Origin: Cordia subcordata
Taxonomy: Eukaryota > Streptophyta > Magnoliopsida > Boraginales > Cordiaceae
Direction of reading: 5' to 3'
NCBI GenBank assembly: GCA_028554755.1
Contig: JAPTOF010000029.1
Location: 1,488,001 to 1,552,000 of the forward strand
Length of the DNA: 64,000 nucleotides
The notes under the pieces were generated by a model that was given only the letters and a program-made list of their open reading frames with translations, had not been told where the DNA came from and did not search any database. This document shows, in pieces, positions 1 to 11,214 of this stretch. Made by a program: the position numbers and the translations under genes. How positions within the stretch are numbered: position 1 is the stretch's first letter; the number at the start of each line of letters is the position of its first letter.

Positions 1-181
1 GTTAGATTGATTTAAGTCACTTTGAATCCTAATTAGCTAACCCTAATGCATAGGTTCATAAGGAGCACGCCTTAGCTTTAGGCAGACGTGCCTAGGGACA
101 GACCTCACTGAGTCCTAGGGTTCCATTAGGAGGTTAATTAAGAGCCTAGACGAGAGCAACTAAGTATATCCATCAAGTAAC
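1..181 (+). repeat. Family-B LTR fragment, plus orientation (left part)
   Basis: The reverse complement reads like the R/U5 part of the family-B LTRs seen at 21944-23990 and 50007-52013, including the 'cttgatgga' and 'cctaggactc' blocks. The piece stops at 181 and resumes at 37680 in the same orientation, so it is the outer target of the large nest. Its own start lies left of the window. Confidence 0.8.
177..181. repeat. Target-site duplication GTAAC of element E (left copy)
   Basis: GTAAC lies directly before the LTR at 182 and again at 37675-37679, directly after the LTR ending at 37674. Removing everything between rejoins a continuous family-B LTR (catcaa-gtaac-cctaac). This pairs the two outer LTRs. 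Confidence 0.88.
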
Positions 182-1562
182 TAATGTGCCTCTAAGGTGC
201 AAGCCTTAAAAGACCCGCAAGCTTATGAATCGTGCAATATAGTGTGTATAAGTGCAGGTGTTGAACCACAGGGAAGCTAATATGTGGAAGGAATCCTATG
301 CACGTGTGCTATAGAATATGCCTAAAATGAAACCTAGACTATGCATATTTTTGTACTTTTTGGATCATAAGGAGATAAATGAAGGAAAAAAGGAATTACA
401 CTTTGAGACCAGGAATAGGAAAATGGGAATTAAGCTAATCTTAAAGTGATTTAAACAATGGAAATGTATTAGGGTGACTTGCGCTTGCTAATAGGTAATT
501 CTCAACTTGTATGCTATAGGATTAAGGGAATTCGCTTATCTATGTGATGCTCTAATACTAGGTCGCTAGATAGTATCCTAATTAATCCTTAGGACTCGAT
601 ATAGGTCAATTTCTAAGTGTGCAGACTTAAAGCTATGTCATGGTCCTTATGTACCTAAGGCCATAGGAGAGACTAGAAAGCTACTTAGGTGTCCTAGAAC
701 GATCTTACCCTCATTCCTAGACCATTGGTTGGATTTAAAACCAAGACCTAAGGTCACTAAGGCTAACTAAACCCCACTCGGAGTCATATTAGCTGGATTT
801 AAAGCTAAAGGATCTCAAACTAGGCTAGTCCTAACTTGTGCAACATCACTCTAATGACACTAAAGCGGGTTGATGTCTAATAAACACAATCCCACATGTT
901 CTAGGCCAAGGTGTTGTGAATATGTCAACCTATGCACTACTAAACATTACCAGGTTTGATTTACACCATTATAAGGATGTGTGTACCAACATTTAAGCAA
1001 GATGGGAGTTTTATTCACCATAAAGCATGCTTATACTCACATAAATATGAACATAGCAAACCCACTTCATATAATCCATGAATAAACACATAGATATGCA
1101 CATTAGATATATTGTAGGTGTTCTATAGCAAATAAACTCCAATTGATACGCATACTACTTATCTAGGCAATTAATCAAACATATAGACATATACTGAGAA
1201 AAAACCATTCACAAGAACAACAAAGTATGTATATATATAAGCCATGGAAAATCCCATAACATAGAGTATAAAATTCAGCCATTACACAAGCTTAGTCACC
1301 CTAATCTAATCTACTCAAACATCAAAATAAATAGAATGAAACAGTAATGAGGAAACTCCCTTTTCATCCTAGCTTGTTCTTATACAATCTTAAGCAAATC
1401 CCTCACCAAATATTGTTAAAATCCTTCAAAAGAGTTTAGATCTAAGTGGGTGTATGTGATAATGTGTGTGTTTGAGATGGGTGATGTAGGCCTTAGTATG
1501 TGTGTAAAGTGGATGTGAAGTGTGTGTGAATGGATTCTTAAAAGTACATTAAAAAATCGGGT

Positions 1563-1572
1563 CCTATTTATA
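1563..1572 (-). promoter_or_regulatory. LTR TATA box (TATAAATAGG)
   Basis: TATAAATAGG on the minus strand, at the place where the sister LTRs have the same box (30900-30907, 37163-37170, 39494-39501). It should set the start of R for genomic RNA. Confidence 0.65.
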
Positions 1573-1649
1573 AGTTTTGTAGCACATCTTAGGTTGACAA
1601 GCTTTGGGGAATAGGTGACTAACAAAAGAGGGCTGCTCTCTGGAGTCAT

Positions 1650-1735
1650 TGGTCGACTGAACTGATCGACCGGCTCTTGAGAGAGGGCAACTAACAAAAC
1701 TCATTCTGTTTCTATGGTGAGGCGGTTGACCGGTT
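1650..1735. promoter_or_regulatory. GGTCGACC-type palindrome cluster in U3
   Basis: Variants ggtcgactg, gatcgaccgg and ggttgaccgg lie within about 90 bp upstream (sense strand) of the TATA box. The same arrangement recurs in the other LTRs of the window. A role as transcription-factor sites is inference. Confidence 0.45.
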
Positions 1736-2032
1736 TTACAGTTTTGCTCCAAAACTGCATCATTTTGGCCTTTGGTCTTCTCCCTATGACCTATGCACCT
1801 TCTAGCTTCAACACCCATCATCATCCAAGCTCGGCATTGACCTACAACTCACCTAAATCATCAAAAACACACAATTAGTGTAGCTTTTATGTTAAACTCA
1901 ACTATATACAATTGTATACATTTAAGCCTAATTCTATCATATGTACTACAATAATGCAACCATGTAAGCTCATAACACCTCTAAAACATAAGCAAATAAC
2001 AACACAAAAACACACAAAAATAAAGCACATCA

Positions 2033-2069
2033 ACTCCCCTTACCTTCTCCTTGCTTGTCCTCAAGCAAG
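2033..2069 (-). other. Terminal polypurine tract plus hairpin, element F
   Basis: The sense strand reads GGTAAGGGGAGT directly before the LTR start, as expected for the plus-strand primer. At 2050-2069 an 8-bp inverted repeat (CTTGCTTG, loop, CAAGCAAG) precedes it. This 'ggacaagcaag' wording recurs in all elements of the window. Confidence 0.75.
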
Positions 2070-2439
2070 CCCAAACCTAAGTTTATCTCTAAAGTTGATA
2101 CGGATTGCCAAAGAGATAAACTCACTATCAAGGTGAACCTAAGGAGCATATAGGGGTCATTTCTATTGTAGACAAATCCTCAAGCATCTTTGGATCCTCC
2201 CTCTACTCATAAAGGGCCTCACACCTTATAGGGAACTTCCCGAGTATCCAATCCACCACAAGCCTAGGATTTTGACTCATGCACACGAGATGTTGATACT
2301 TTGTGCCCCCTAACTAACATGGCCTCTCCAACGAACACAAAGCCTCAAAGACAAGAAGAGAAAGAATATACAAATGCATGGCTTATAAAAGCCATATTCA
2401 TATATCAACAGAGAGGATAGCTTGTGATAAGTTGATATT

Positions 2440-2600
2440 GTGTCACTTGTGCACTTATTCAAAGAACTTTTTTCTTTATCTTTTTCTCTTTTTCAATTTT
2501 TTTTGATTTTTTTCAATCTAAGTTTTTTTGGATTTTTCACATTTTTGCATTTCATTCACATAAAAAGAAGAGAAAAAGAAAGGCTAAGGTACATCAAGAA
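2440..2600 (-). repeat. Conserved T-rich (sense A-rich) 3' tract, element F
   Basis: About 160 bp of long T runs broken by 'cttttt' and 'tttcaat' ends in an 'agaaaaagaaagg' block. The same module occurs at 10193-10390, 16990-17165, 41380-41560 and 60485-60680, always between the two polypurine-like tracts. No reading frame is shared, so it looks noncoding. Confidence 0.65.
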
Positions 2601-2933
2601 GAACCAATCAATGAAGGGGCACTCACATTAACAATCCTTTTTCAACACTCTTTTCTACCAAGCTATAAGGTGGCTACAAGAAGCATTCTTAAAGATACTC
2701 ACTCCTAACAACTTTCAAGGGCATTCCCTCCAAGACTCGGGTTTCCCCCAACTTTATTCACTTCCCACAATGCAAACTCATTTTCACCAATCAATTGAGT
2801 AAATCACAATAGCCAACACAAGAATCAACCAAGAAATAAACAACTTTATATGCATCAAAAATTGAAAAATATTCACCAGTTTTAACAACATAATGCAATC
2901 TACCTAATAAAGCATAAAACAATAAGAGCAAAA

Positions 2934-2976
2934 CTCCCATACTCCCGCACTTAAGCTTAGCTTGTCCTCAATCAAA
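2934..2976 (-). other. Internal polypurine-like tract with ggacaagc motif, element F
   Basis: The sense strand reads 'gaggacaagctaagc' followed by 'gtgcgggagt' and 'gggag'. This repeats the make-up of the terminal tract about 0.9 kb away. The stretch 2977-3498 shows only a conserved 'ttgcctcctagtagtgc' block (3341-3358) and no gene. Confidence 0.5.
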
Positions 2977-3498
2977 TAGACAAATCACATCAACAAGCAA
3001 ATAATCAACCCAAAGTAAGCAAAGGTGATAGGGATCGAGTAGAAAAATGGGGAGCAAGTGGAGAAAGGATTGATACAACCTTGCGTTCTTTTCAAAGCTC
3101 TCCATGCTAATGATTAATTATCTAACTACTAACCCTGTTACTCAACAAACCACAAACACTCACAAAGCACAAGGTTAGTAGCATAGCCAATGCAAGCTCG
3201 CATTAGTATGTGCAAATAATAAACAAAGTTATACCCTATGGGAAAAGAACTTGGGATTTAACACTTTGCATGGGTGGAAAGAAAAGAAAGGACATGAAAA
3301 GAAAATGAAACAAGGAATGAAATTGACAAAATTTAACCTAGGTTGCCTCCTAGTAGTGCTAACCACCACGCCGTTAGCTAGGCTATCACCTTTTCATCTT
3401 CAATCTTTATAGATGGGATCCTGAGGTACTAAAGTCCTTACATGAGTCATAATCAGATCATATGCATGCTTCAGGTGCTGCCAATTCATCGTTAACTC

Positions 3499-4663
3499 TT
3501 AGCCATCATTCAAATCCTTGATCTTGATTGCTTTGGAAGAGTAGACAACCAAGACCTCATAATGACCATAGCATCGTGTCTTGAGTTTATTTGGAAAGAG
3601 CTTCAAATGCGAGTTAAATAAACAAACATTATTGGAGGGAGAGAATGACTTCTTAAGAATGTGTCTATCATGAATTCTCTTCATCTTATCCTTATAAAGT
3701 TTGGCGTTCTCATACACCTTTAATCTAAGCTCTTCCAACTTCACTAGGTCAAGCTTTCTCTTCTTACCCACTCTTGCCAAATCAAAGTTTAGGGCCTTCA
3801 TTGCCCAATAAGCCTTATACTCAACTTCTATCGGCAAGTGACAAGCTTTCTCATAAACCAACCTATATGGAGACATACCAATAGAATTCTTAAAAGTGGT
3901 ATGGTAGGCCCACAAAGCGTCATTCAACCTAAGGTACCAATCTATCCTATCGAGCCCAACCATTTTCTCTTAAATATGTTTCATCTTCCTCTTGGACATC
4001 TCTATTTGTCTACTATTTTGCGGGTGATAAAGAATAACAACCTTATGGGTGACCAAATATCTTTTCAATAAGGCCTCAAATGTCCTATGAAGAAAGCGCA
4101 AACCACCGTCACTAATCAATACCCTAGGGACTCTAAATCTAGAGAAAATGTTCTCCTTAATGAATTTCACTATTACTTTATGGTCATTAGTGCATGTGAG
4201 GATAGCCTTAGCCCATTTAGCCACATAGTCTGTGGCTAATAAAATGTATTGATACCTAAAGAAAGGTGGAATTAGACCCATGAAATCTATACCCGAAATC
4301 AAATAACTCACATGGAAGAATAAGGGACAATGGCATTAGGTTTCTCTTAGAGATGGACACAGATTGTTGACATCTAACACACTTCTTATAATACTCTTGG
4401 GTAGCCCTAAAGAGAGTGGGCCAAAAGAATCCACTTTGCAAGACCTTTACGACCATGTTCTTGCCACTAAAGTGACCTCCACAACCCTTATCGTGACACA
4501 TACTCAATACACTCTCAAACCAGTCCTTGGGCATACACTGGCGAATCACTTGATCTGCACAAACCTTAAAAGGATAGGGATTCTTCCAAAAGAAATGTCC
4601 CACTTGTGCTGGAAAGCTATCTCTTTCTTTTCTCCCAATAGGACGAAAAATGCCTGATGGCAA
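3499..4663 (-). pseudogene. Integrase (broken), element F
   Basis: Integrase inserts the element DNA into the genome. The zinc-binding HHCC part is at about 4380-4520 (CHDKGCGGHFSG, then KKCVRC). The catalytic core is at 3970-4311, with D in GIDFMG, D in ISDGG and E in QIEMS, spaced DD35E. A C-terminal domain without a chromodomain is at 3499-3963, with [16 protein letters not shown] and [12 protein letters not shown], wording typical of Athila/Tat integrases. The three parts lie in different frames, with overlaps at 4256-4311 and a break at 3964-3969, so it is dead. It follows RNase H on the sense strand, as in Ty3/gypsy order. Confidence 0.88.
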
Positions 4664-4779
4664 GATAATTGACTATATGAGTAAACCATAGTATGGATGT
4701 GAGAAGGCAAACAATTGCTCAATAGGAAAGGAATCATGAAAAGGAGATGGATCACTAGAAGACTTACTTAAAGGATGGG

Positions 4780-5360
4780 ACATTTTGGATGGCAACTAAA
4801 ATCTTACTACCTTTTTTGTCTCTAATTTCAACATCAAACTCTTCAAGAAGAAGCATCCACCTAATTAACTATGGCGTAGACTTTTTCTTAACTAACAAGT
4901 ACCTAACATTGCATGATTAGTATAGACAATCACCTTGGACCCTAGGATGTATGACCTAAACTTTTCAAGAGAAAAGACTAGTGTTAGAAGCTCATTTTCT
5001 ATGGTGGTATAATTTTTTTAGCCTTAACAAGAGTCTTACTAGCGTAGTACACGGCATGAGGCAACTTATTCTGCCTTTAACCTAAAATAGCTCTTATCGT
5101 ATAATCGGATGCATCACACATAACCTCAAATTGGAGACTATAGTTTAGGCAGTTCGATGATTAAGGAGGAAGACAATAAGGATTTAAGCCTATCAAAAGC
5201 CTTAACACACTCATCATCAAACTCAAAGGGGTAATCCTGTGCTAAGAGCCTAGATAAGGGATGTGCTATATAGCTAAAATCCTTAATAAACCTATGGTAG
5301 AATCCTGTATGCTCTAGAAAAGATCTAACATCTTAACACACTTAGAGACAGGCAACTTCG
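4780..5360 (-). pseudogene. RNase H and RT connection (broken), element F
   Basis: RNase H removes RNA from the RNA-DNA hybrid. The minus strand at about 4860-4985 reads [19 protein letters not shown]. The family has TDHAAL here, so a catalytic aspartate is changed to asparagine. Around 5190-5350 fragments of the 'FLGHAGFY...KDFS' connection survive in shifting frames. Frameshifts are frequent and no long open frame remains. Confidence 0.7.
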
Positions 5361-6053
5361 CAACTAACTCTACCTTAGCCGGGTCAACTTGAATGCCACT
5401 AGATGAAACTATGTGACCTAAGACTATCCTTTTTTACACCATGAAGTAGGGCTCCTCCCAACTCAACCCTAAGTTTTTCTCTACACAATGGTTTAAAAGT
5501 AATGAGAGATGAGTCAAGCACATATCAAAGCTCTCACCAAAGACCGAGAAGTCATCCATGAAGAAATTTAAATGCTTCTCCATTATGTCATAAAAATGGC
5601 CATCATACACCTCAGAAATGTCATTGGCATATTATAGAGACCGAAGGGCACTCTCCTATAGGCAAAAGTGCCATAGGGACAAGTAAAGATGGTCTTTTCC
5701 TAGTCCTTGGGGAATACAGGGATCTGATCGTATCCAAAATAGCCATCTAGAAAACAATAGTAGTTATGTCTAGCTACTCTATCTAAAATCTGGTCTAAAA
5801 AAGGCAATGGGAAATGATCCTTTCTAGTTTTGGAGTTGAGTTTCCTATAATTGATACAAACCCTCCAACCCATGGGTGTATATATAAGGATAAGCTCTCC
5901 TCTCTCATTCTCCACAATCGTGATATTGACTTCTTAAGGACAACTTGAACAGGACTAGCCTACTTACTATAAAAAAATTGAATAGATAATGCTTGTATCT
6001 AAAAGCTTAATGATCTCCTTCTTAATTACTTCACTCATATGTGGGTTTAGCCT
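5361..6053 (-). pseudogene. Reverse transcriptase, C-terminal two-thirds (interrupted), element F
   Basis: RT copies the genomic RNA. Visible motifs are GWRVCINYRKLNSKTRKDHF (about 5810-5880), CFLDGYFGYDQIPVFPKD (5700-5760) and the active-site FMDD at 5551-5562, followed by FSVFG. Positions 5700-5915 are open; the rest has stops. The gene is cut at 6053 by element B (TSD AGCCT), and the N-terminal part continues at 23996. Confidence 0.88.
6049..6053. repeat. Target-site duplication AGCCT of element B (left copy)
   Basis: AGCCT sits before the LTR start at 6054 and again at 23991-23995 after the LTR end at 23990. Joining both sides restores the RT reading 'gggtttagcctc(a/c)tttgcat' seen uninterrupted in element G near 44955. 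Confidence 0.9.
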
Positions 6054-7118
6054 TGATCTCTATTTGTGAGCATAAGGCTAAGCCCGCAAGCGCACGGGTC
6101 GTGTGTAGCACGGTAGTATTCTAAGCTAAGCGTGACCTAAAAAGCTACGTGTCGGGGTCCTGACTACTATATTTTTGGGTTTTGGGATTGAACGATGTTT
6201 TGAAAAGACAAACCTAAACTAGGAAAAAGGAAATAAAAGGGTAGTAAGTGTGTGATGGGCGAATCAAGTGATCCAATGGCAGTCAAATCTGAAAAATGGG
6301 GGCTAAGGTGATTACGTCTTGTAAATTGGTTATTACTCTGTCTATCTAGGGTTGCTTGATGGATTAAATTAAGTGCCCTCATCTAGACTCCTAATTAGCC
6401 TCTTAATTAATACCTTAAGCCTTAGTAGGTGGCAATGCTTAGAGTAATCGTGGTCTTTATGACTTAGGAATTAGGGCTAGCCAATAGAGTTCTAGGTGAT
6501 TTAGATTGATCTAACCACTAGTTAGTTCCCCAATCTAACCCTAGGACTTGGTTCGAGTTTGTCCCTAATCTTTGCCCTACTTGGAGCTACGACAGGGTCC
6601 TTACAAACCTAGGGCGTTAAGGTAGACTAACTAATCTTCCTAAATAAACTATGTTCAATTAAACCTATCCAGACTCCTACTGGTTGGATTTGAAGCCAAA
6701 AAGGTACTCAACCTAGGTTAGTTACTAGTTTTGCACTATCGATCACATCATAGCAGTAGAAATTGACATTTGAGCACAAAGCAAACACATCTAGGGTATA
6801 GCGTTCGAGAATATTCTGGAGTATTCTACTATTAAGCACATAGACATACCTGGATTACACCAATTTAAGCAATAGCACACGACATGTATGCAATTGAAGC
6901 AATTTATGTGATAAAGTACGCAAATAGACACATGGACATGTATATAAGCATACCTGCTTCATGTAATCACCACACAAACACTTAGACTTTCTAGCATAAT
7001 GATTTAGAGATAGTTAATAGTATAATAGACTTCAATATACATATGTGACTTCATTGAGGCATTTCAACAAACACATACACATGTATGTAAAATGGCCTTT
7101 AAAACCCTAAGCATAAGC

Positions 7119-7146
7119 ATATATATATATATATATATATATATAT
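7119..7146. repeat. (AT)14 microsatellite inside LTR
   Basis: 28 bp of pure AT. The matching spot in the 5' LTR (23099-23146) is also AT-rich but longer and interrupted. Confidence 0.9.
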
Positions 7147-7978
7147 CAAATCCATCAAATACCAATAACAATAATGTAATAATAAATCCATAATATAAGA
7201 GTAGATTACCCTATATAGCGCTAATCATACAAAAATTAACTTTGGATAAAAGAGAGAAACCCTCCTATCCAAAGCCATGCCTTACAATCCAAGAGCTATG
7301 TGCAATCCTTGTGTTTAATCCTCTTAGAGGCTTGATTCCTAGTGTTAAATATGTTTAGAAGTATGTGTATAAGGTGCATTTAAGTGAATTTAGGGTTTTT
7401 GGAAAAGGGTATGTGAAAAAGTGGGTGTTCTCCTCCAAAAATTGCTGAAAATGTGCTTAAATAGAGTTGAAATCGTGTAGGGCCAAGGGACCAGCTAGTC
7501 AACCTGCCTTAGGGCATGGTCAACCAACCTAATGGGCTTAACATATTAATCTAGTCCTAGTTGACTGGCCTTGATAGTAAAATGTTCATATCTTACTCGT
7601 TTTGGCTCCGATTTGCATCATTTTTTTGCGGGTTTGTATTGCTTCTGGGCATCTCTCAAGCCATTTGTCTTCCTCTTTTGCGCCTATAAACATGCACAAA
7701 CTTTGTCCCTGTCCTCTTTGGTTGCAAACTTTGAATTTGGCTCCCGTTGTGCTTGGTTTCACCTTGGTGCTCCTTCATTCTCCCGTCCATTTCCAAATGC
7801 ATCTTCCAAGCCTTGTTTAAGTCCCAAACACCTTAGGCTTTAATCCACATCCCATCTACCATCAATCAAGCTCGAATCATCTCTCCCAAACTAACCTAAA
7901 ATAAGCAATAAACAGACATTACAATAGCATTTAAATTATAACCACAACTATGAACCTGTAAGACCTAATACACACAAG

Positions 7979-7983
7979 TATGA
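7979..7983. repeat. Target-site duplication TATGA of element A (left copy)
   Basis: TATGA precedes the LTR at 7984 and recurs at 16463-16467 after the LTR ending at 16462. Removing element A rejoins 'cacaagtatgacctaaat', which is intact at 23884-23903. Confidence 0.9.
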
Positions 7984-9770
7984 TGATCATAAACCTTTAA
8001 GAGTGTTACCCGTAAGCACACAAGTCGCAGTAGTATAGTGATGCGAGAGCGGGGTTGTGTCCATGAGGAGGTTGTCTTAGTGTGTGGCTTTAAGTAAAAG
8101 TGTGTCCTACGCTAGCTACGTGTGGTCCTACATACTCTTTTTAGGGTTTTCAGATTGATTGGAGCTTTAATTTAACCCTAAACTAAGGGAAAGTAAACCT
8201 AACTAACAGGAATTGTGGTATAAACAAGCTATGGAAGCAAGAATCTACAAGGGTTTGGGAAAACATAGGGGTGATTGTTCCTTTGAAATAAATTTGGGTT
8301 CTTAACCTTATTTTGAGGCTATTGATAGTTTGTTTACTCTAATTGTGAGCTTGGATTACTAGACTTACCAAATCTAACTATAGGTGCAACCCTATCCCTA
8401 AGTGGGGCCAATTAGAAGTATATATTTGTCCCAGTCAGCTATGGTGTTTAGGTGTTCTAAGACCCTTGGGTGTTGATTAATGTCGTAATAGGGAGTCTAG
8501 CCTATTACTTATGTTTCAAACTAGAGATTAAGTCCCCTAGGTCGAGCAGTGTTAGTGGTACCCTTTTAGCCATGCTTCATGTTAGAGGTGATTACCTACA
8601 ATATTAAAGGCATGAAAACACAATTAATCAACACAAATGTAGTCCCAAGTAGGGCTAATGCCATCAGCAAGGATTAAGGCTAAGGTGAGGCCATTATTAT
8701 AAGCATCTAAACACAAATTACACATGCAAACTCATAAAGGCAATTCATCAAACACCTTGACATGTTCAATTTCAAGCCATAGAAATGTAAGAACAAAGCA
8801 TGTATATACACCCATCAAAATCTCAAAACAAAAGTTAAAATCTTTATCCCATTACAAAATTAGCAATCGTCCCTAATCTAGAGCTAATCTAACATAGTAT
8901 AGACAAGAATAAAGAGAAGAATATAAAGCTCCCTCATTATTCTTACTTGCTTTTTATAAATCTTGCTCCAAAGCCATTCAAATCCTTGTTTGGTATTCAA
9001 ATCCAAGCTTGTTTATGGATCGAATCGATATGAGATTGAGTGTGTGAGGTGGGTTTTAAGTGGATTTGGGATTTAGGCATATAGGTGTGTGAAAAGGTTG
9101 GTGTTCCCCTTAAAACATGGTTGAAAAGTGGCTTAAGTAGAGCTGTCAACGTGTAGGGCCGAGGGACCAGCCGGTCGACTGGTTTCTAAGCTAAGTCAAT
9201 TGGCCTAAATTGGCCCAGATTCTGATCTTTCCAGTTGACTTAGCCGGTCGACCGGCCTTGACAGGAGGTAGACATGTCTTGATAGTAAAATGTTCATATC
9301 TTGATCGTTTTGGCTCCAATTCATGCATCATTTTTTTCTATGGCTTCATACCACTTCCGGGGATCCTTTTGAACCCTAAAACATGTCCAAAATTTGTCCA
9401 TGTCCTTCTTTGGTCGTAGGCTCTGAATTTAACTCCTGTTGCGCTCGATTTCGCCTCGGTCGCTCCTTTCTTCGCTTGGCCACTTCCAAATGCATCTTCC
9501 AAGCCTTGTTTAAGTCCCAACACTTTTGAATTTAATCCATATCCCAAATACCACCAATGAAAGTCCAATCATCTTTTTGATTCTTATCTAAAACAAGCAA
9601 AAAGTGTGCATTAGTGTAGCATATAAGTTTTAACCATAACTATGAACATGTAAACCCTAATATGCACAAGTATGACCTAAATGATATACTAATACACTAA
9701 ATGAAACTTAAAACACCTCAAAACAAGTAAATACATACAATGCATGAGCACATGTAAAACTGGCACATCA
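7984..9770 (-). repeat. Family-A LTR (3' LTR of element A)
   Basis: It starts 'tgatcataaacc' on the plus strand and ends 'ggcacatca'. It pairs with 14533-16462. Its right (U3) third resembles family B closely, while its left (R/U5) part does not. A GTCGAC palindrome cluster is at 9165-9265. Confidence 0.9.
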
Positions 9771-9815
9771 ACATGCCCAAGCCTTCTCCTTGCTTGTCCC
9801 TTGACAATCTTAAAC
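9771..9815 (-). other. Terminal polypurine tract and ggacaagc motif, element A
   Basis: The sense strand reads 'gggacaagcaaggagaagg' then 'cttgggcatgt' directly before the LTR. The pure G run of other copies is reduced to GGG here. Confidence 0.6.
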
Positions 9816-10192
9816 TTATGTCTATCTCAAGGTTGGTAGAAAGGGTTGCCTAGAGGATTGATTTGCTATCAAGGAGAGTCTAAGGAGTATGAAAGGGTCG
9901 TTCTTTTTGAAGAGGGGTTTCCAAGCCTCTTTGGATCCTCACCTTACTTATAAGGGGTCTTGCACCTTCGGGATGTTCCCAAGTAGCCTTAACCATCACA
10001 AGCCCAGGCTTCTTATGCACGCTTATGGGATGTTGATACTTTATGCCCCTTCAACTAACATGGCCTCCCCAATATACACAAAGCCTTAAAGACAAGGAGA
10101 GAAAGAATGTAAAAAAAATTATAGCTCACAAAATGATGTAAATAGCCTTATTCATAACACATCAAAAGTACGACTATATAACTTGTGCTAAG

Positions 10193-10390
10193 TTGAAAAT
10201 GTGTTACTTAAGCACTTATTCAATGAACTTTACTTTTGCATATTTTTGGTGCCTTTGTCTTTTTTTCATTCAATTTATTATTATTATTTTTTTTTGGCTT
10301 TTTCAAGATTTTCCCCGTTTTTCATTTTTTTTTGAATTTTTCATACATTCATTACATGAGAGAAAAGAAAAGAAAAAGAAAGGCTAAGGC
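10193..10390 (-). repeat. Conserved T-rich 3' tract, element A
   Basis: It is the same module as at 2440-2600, with long T runs and a closing 'agaaaagaaaaagaaagg'. Plus-strand frames across it are phenylalanine runs and are not genes. Confidence 0.65.
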
Positions 10391-10734
10391 ATATGAAAAA
10401 GAACCAATCAAGGAAGGGACACTCATATCAAAACCCCTTTCTCAAACTCTTATTCCAACCAAGCCATGAGGGAGCTACAAGGTGCATTCTTAAAGGTTCT
10501 CACTCCCCATAGCTTTTAAAAGGCATCTTATCCAAGTCTCGGATCTCTCTCCACTCCATTTACTCCCCATAATACAAACTTAGCTTTACTACACAATTAA
10601 ATCAATCACCGGAGTCAACAATTCAATCACCCAAGAGATAAATAACTCTATATGCATCAAAATTGAAAAATTTTCTCCATTTTTAAAAATATAATGGACG
10701 TCTACCCTAATCAAAGCATAAAACAATAAAACCA

Positions 10735-10795
10735 AACTCTTACACCCCTAAACCTAAAATTTTCTTATCCTCAAGAAAATAAAATAAGGCTACAC
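10735..10795 (-). other. Internal polypurine-like tract, element A
   Basis: The sense strand reads 'cttgaggataag' then 'ttttaggtttaggggtgt', about 970 bp from the terminal tract. The stretch 10796-11214 holds the conserved 'gggtgcctactagtaatg' block (11160-11177) and no gene. Confidence 0.5.
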
Positions 10796-11214
10796 AACAA
10801 ACAATTAGGCATCACAAAGCACATAAGGGTGGTGGGAACGGGGTAGATAAGAGGGAACAAAGGGAGGGTGGATAAATACAACTTTGTGTAGCATTAAGCC
10901 ACACATGCCATGTTTTGACAATTGTGTCCATTATCTTTCTTTGCAACCAATTTCCACTCAACTAAAAAGATCTCCAAAGGAAATCAATAACACAACATTA
11001 AAAGCTCAATATGGCAATTGTAAATGACAAGGCCTTATGTATGGAAAGTAGCGAACATGAGGGAATGAAAATGAAAAGAAAAGAAATGAAAAACAAATTG
11101 TTCTAAGAAAAGCAAAAGTAAAGAACTCATCAATCAAACTTTAGCTATCAAAATTTCTAGGGTGCCTACTAGTAATGTTGATTTTATAGCCCCAGCTAGC
11201 CGATAATGTTAGGG

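Larger units (their letters stand above)
182..2032 (-). repeat. Family-D LTR (3' LTR of the E/F composite)
   Basis: It is 1,851 bp. On the minus strand it starts TGATGTGC and ends GGCACATTA (ancestrally ATCA), the near-perfect inverted ends seen in the sister LTRs at 29539 and 35750. It is preceded on the sense strand by a polypurine tract (2033-2041). It contains a minus-strand TATAAATAGG and a GTCGAC-rich U3. It is inferred to be a crossover product of the 3' LTRs of E and F. Confidence 0.88.
6054..7983 (-). repeat. Family-B LTR (3' LTR of element B), first part
   Basis: It aligns along its length with 21944-23990, from 'tgatctctatttgtgagcat' onward. It is interrupted at 7983 by element A, and the last 95 bp continue at 16468-16562. 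Total length is about 2,025 bp. It contains the AT microsatellite at 7119-7146 and a TATTTAAG-like box at about 7456-7464. Confidence 0.87.

Noticed and set aside
2440..2640. T-rich tract as a poly(A) tail of a LINE or processed gene
   Set aside because: It is internal to each LTR element, shared by five copies at the same place, and not at an insertion end.
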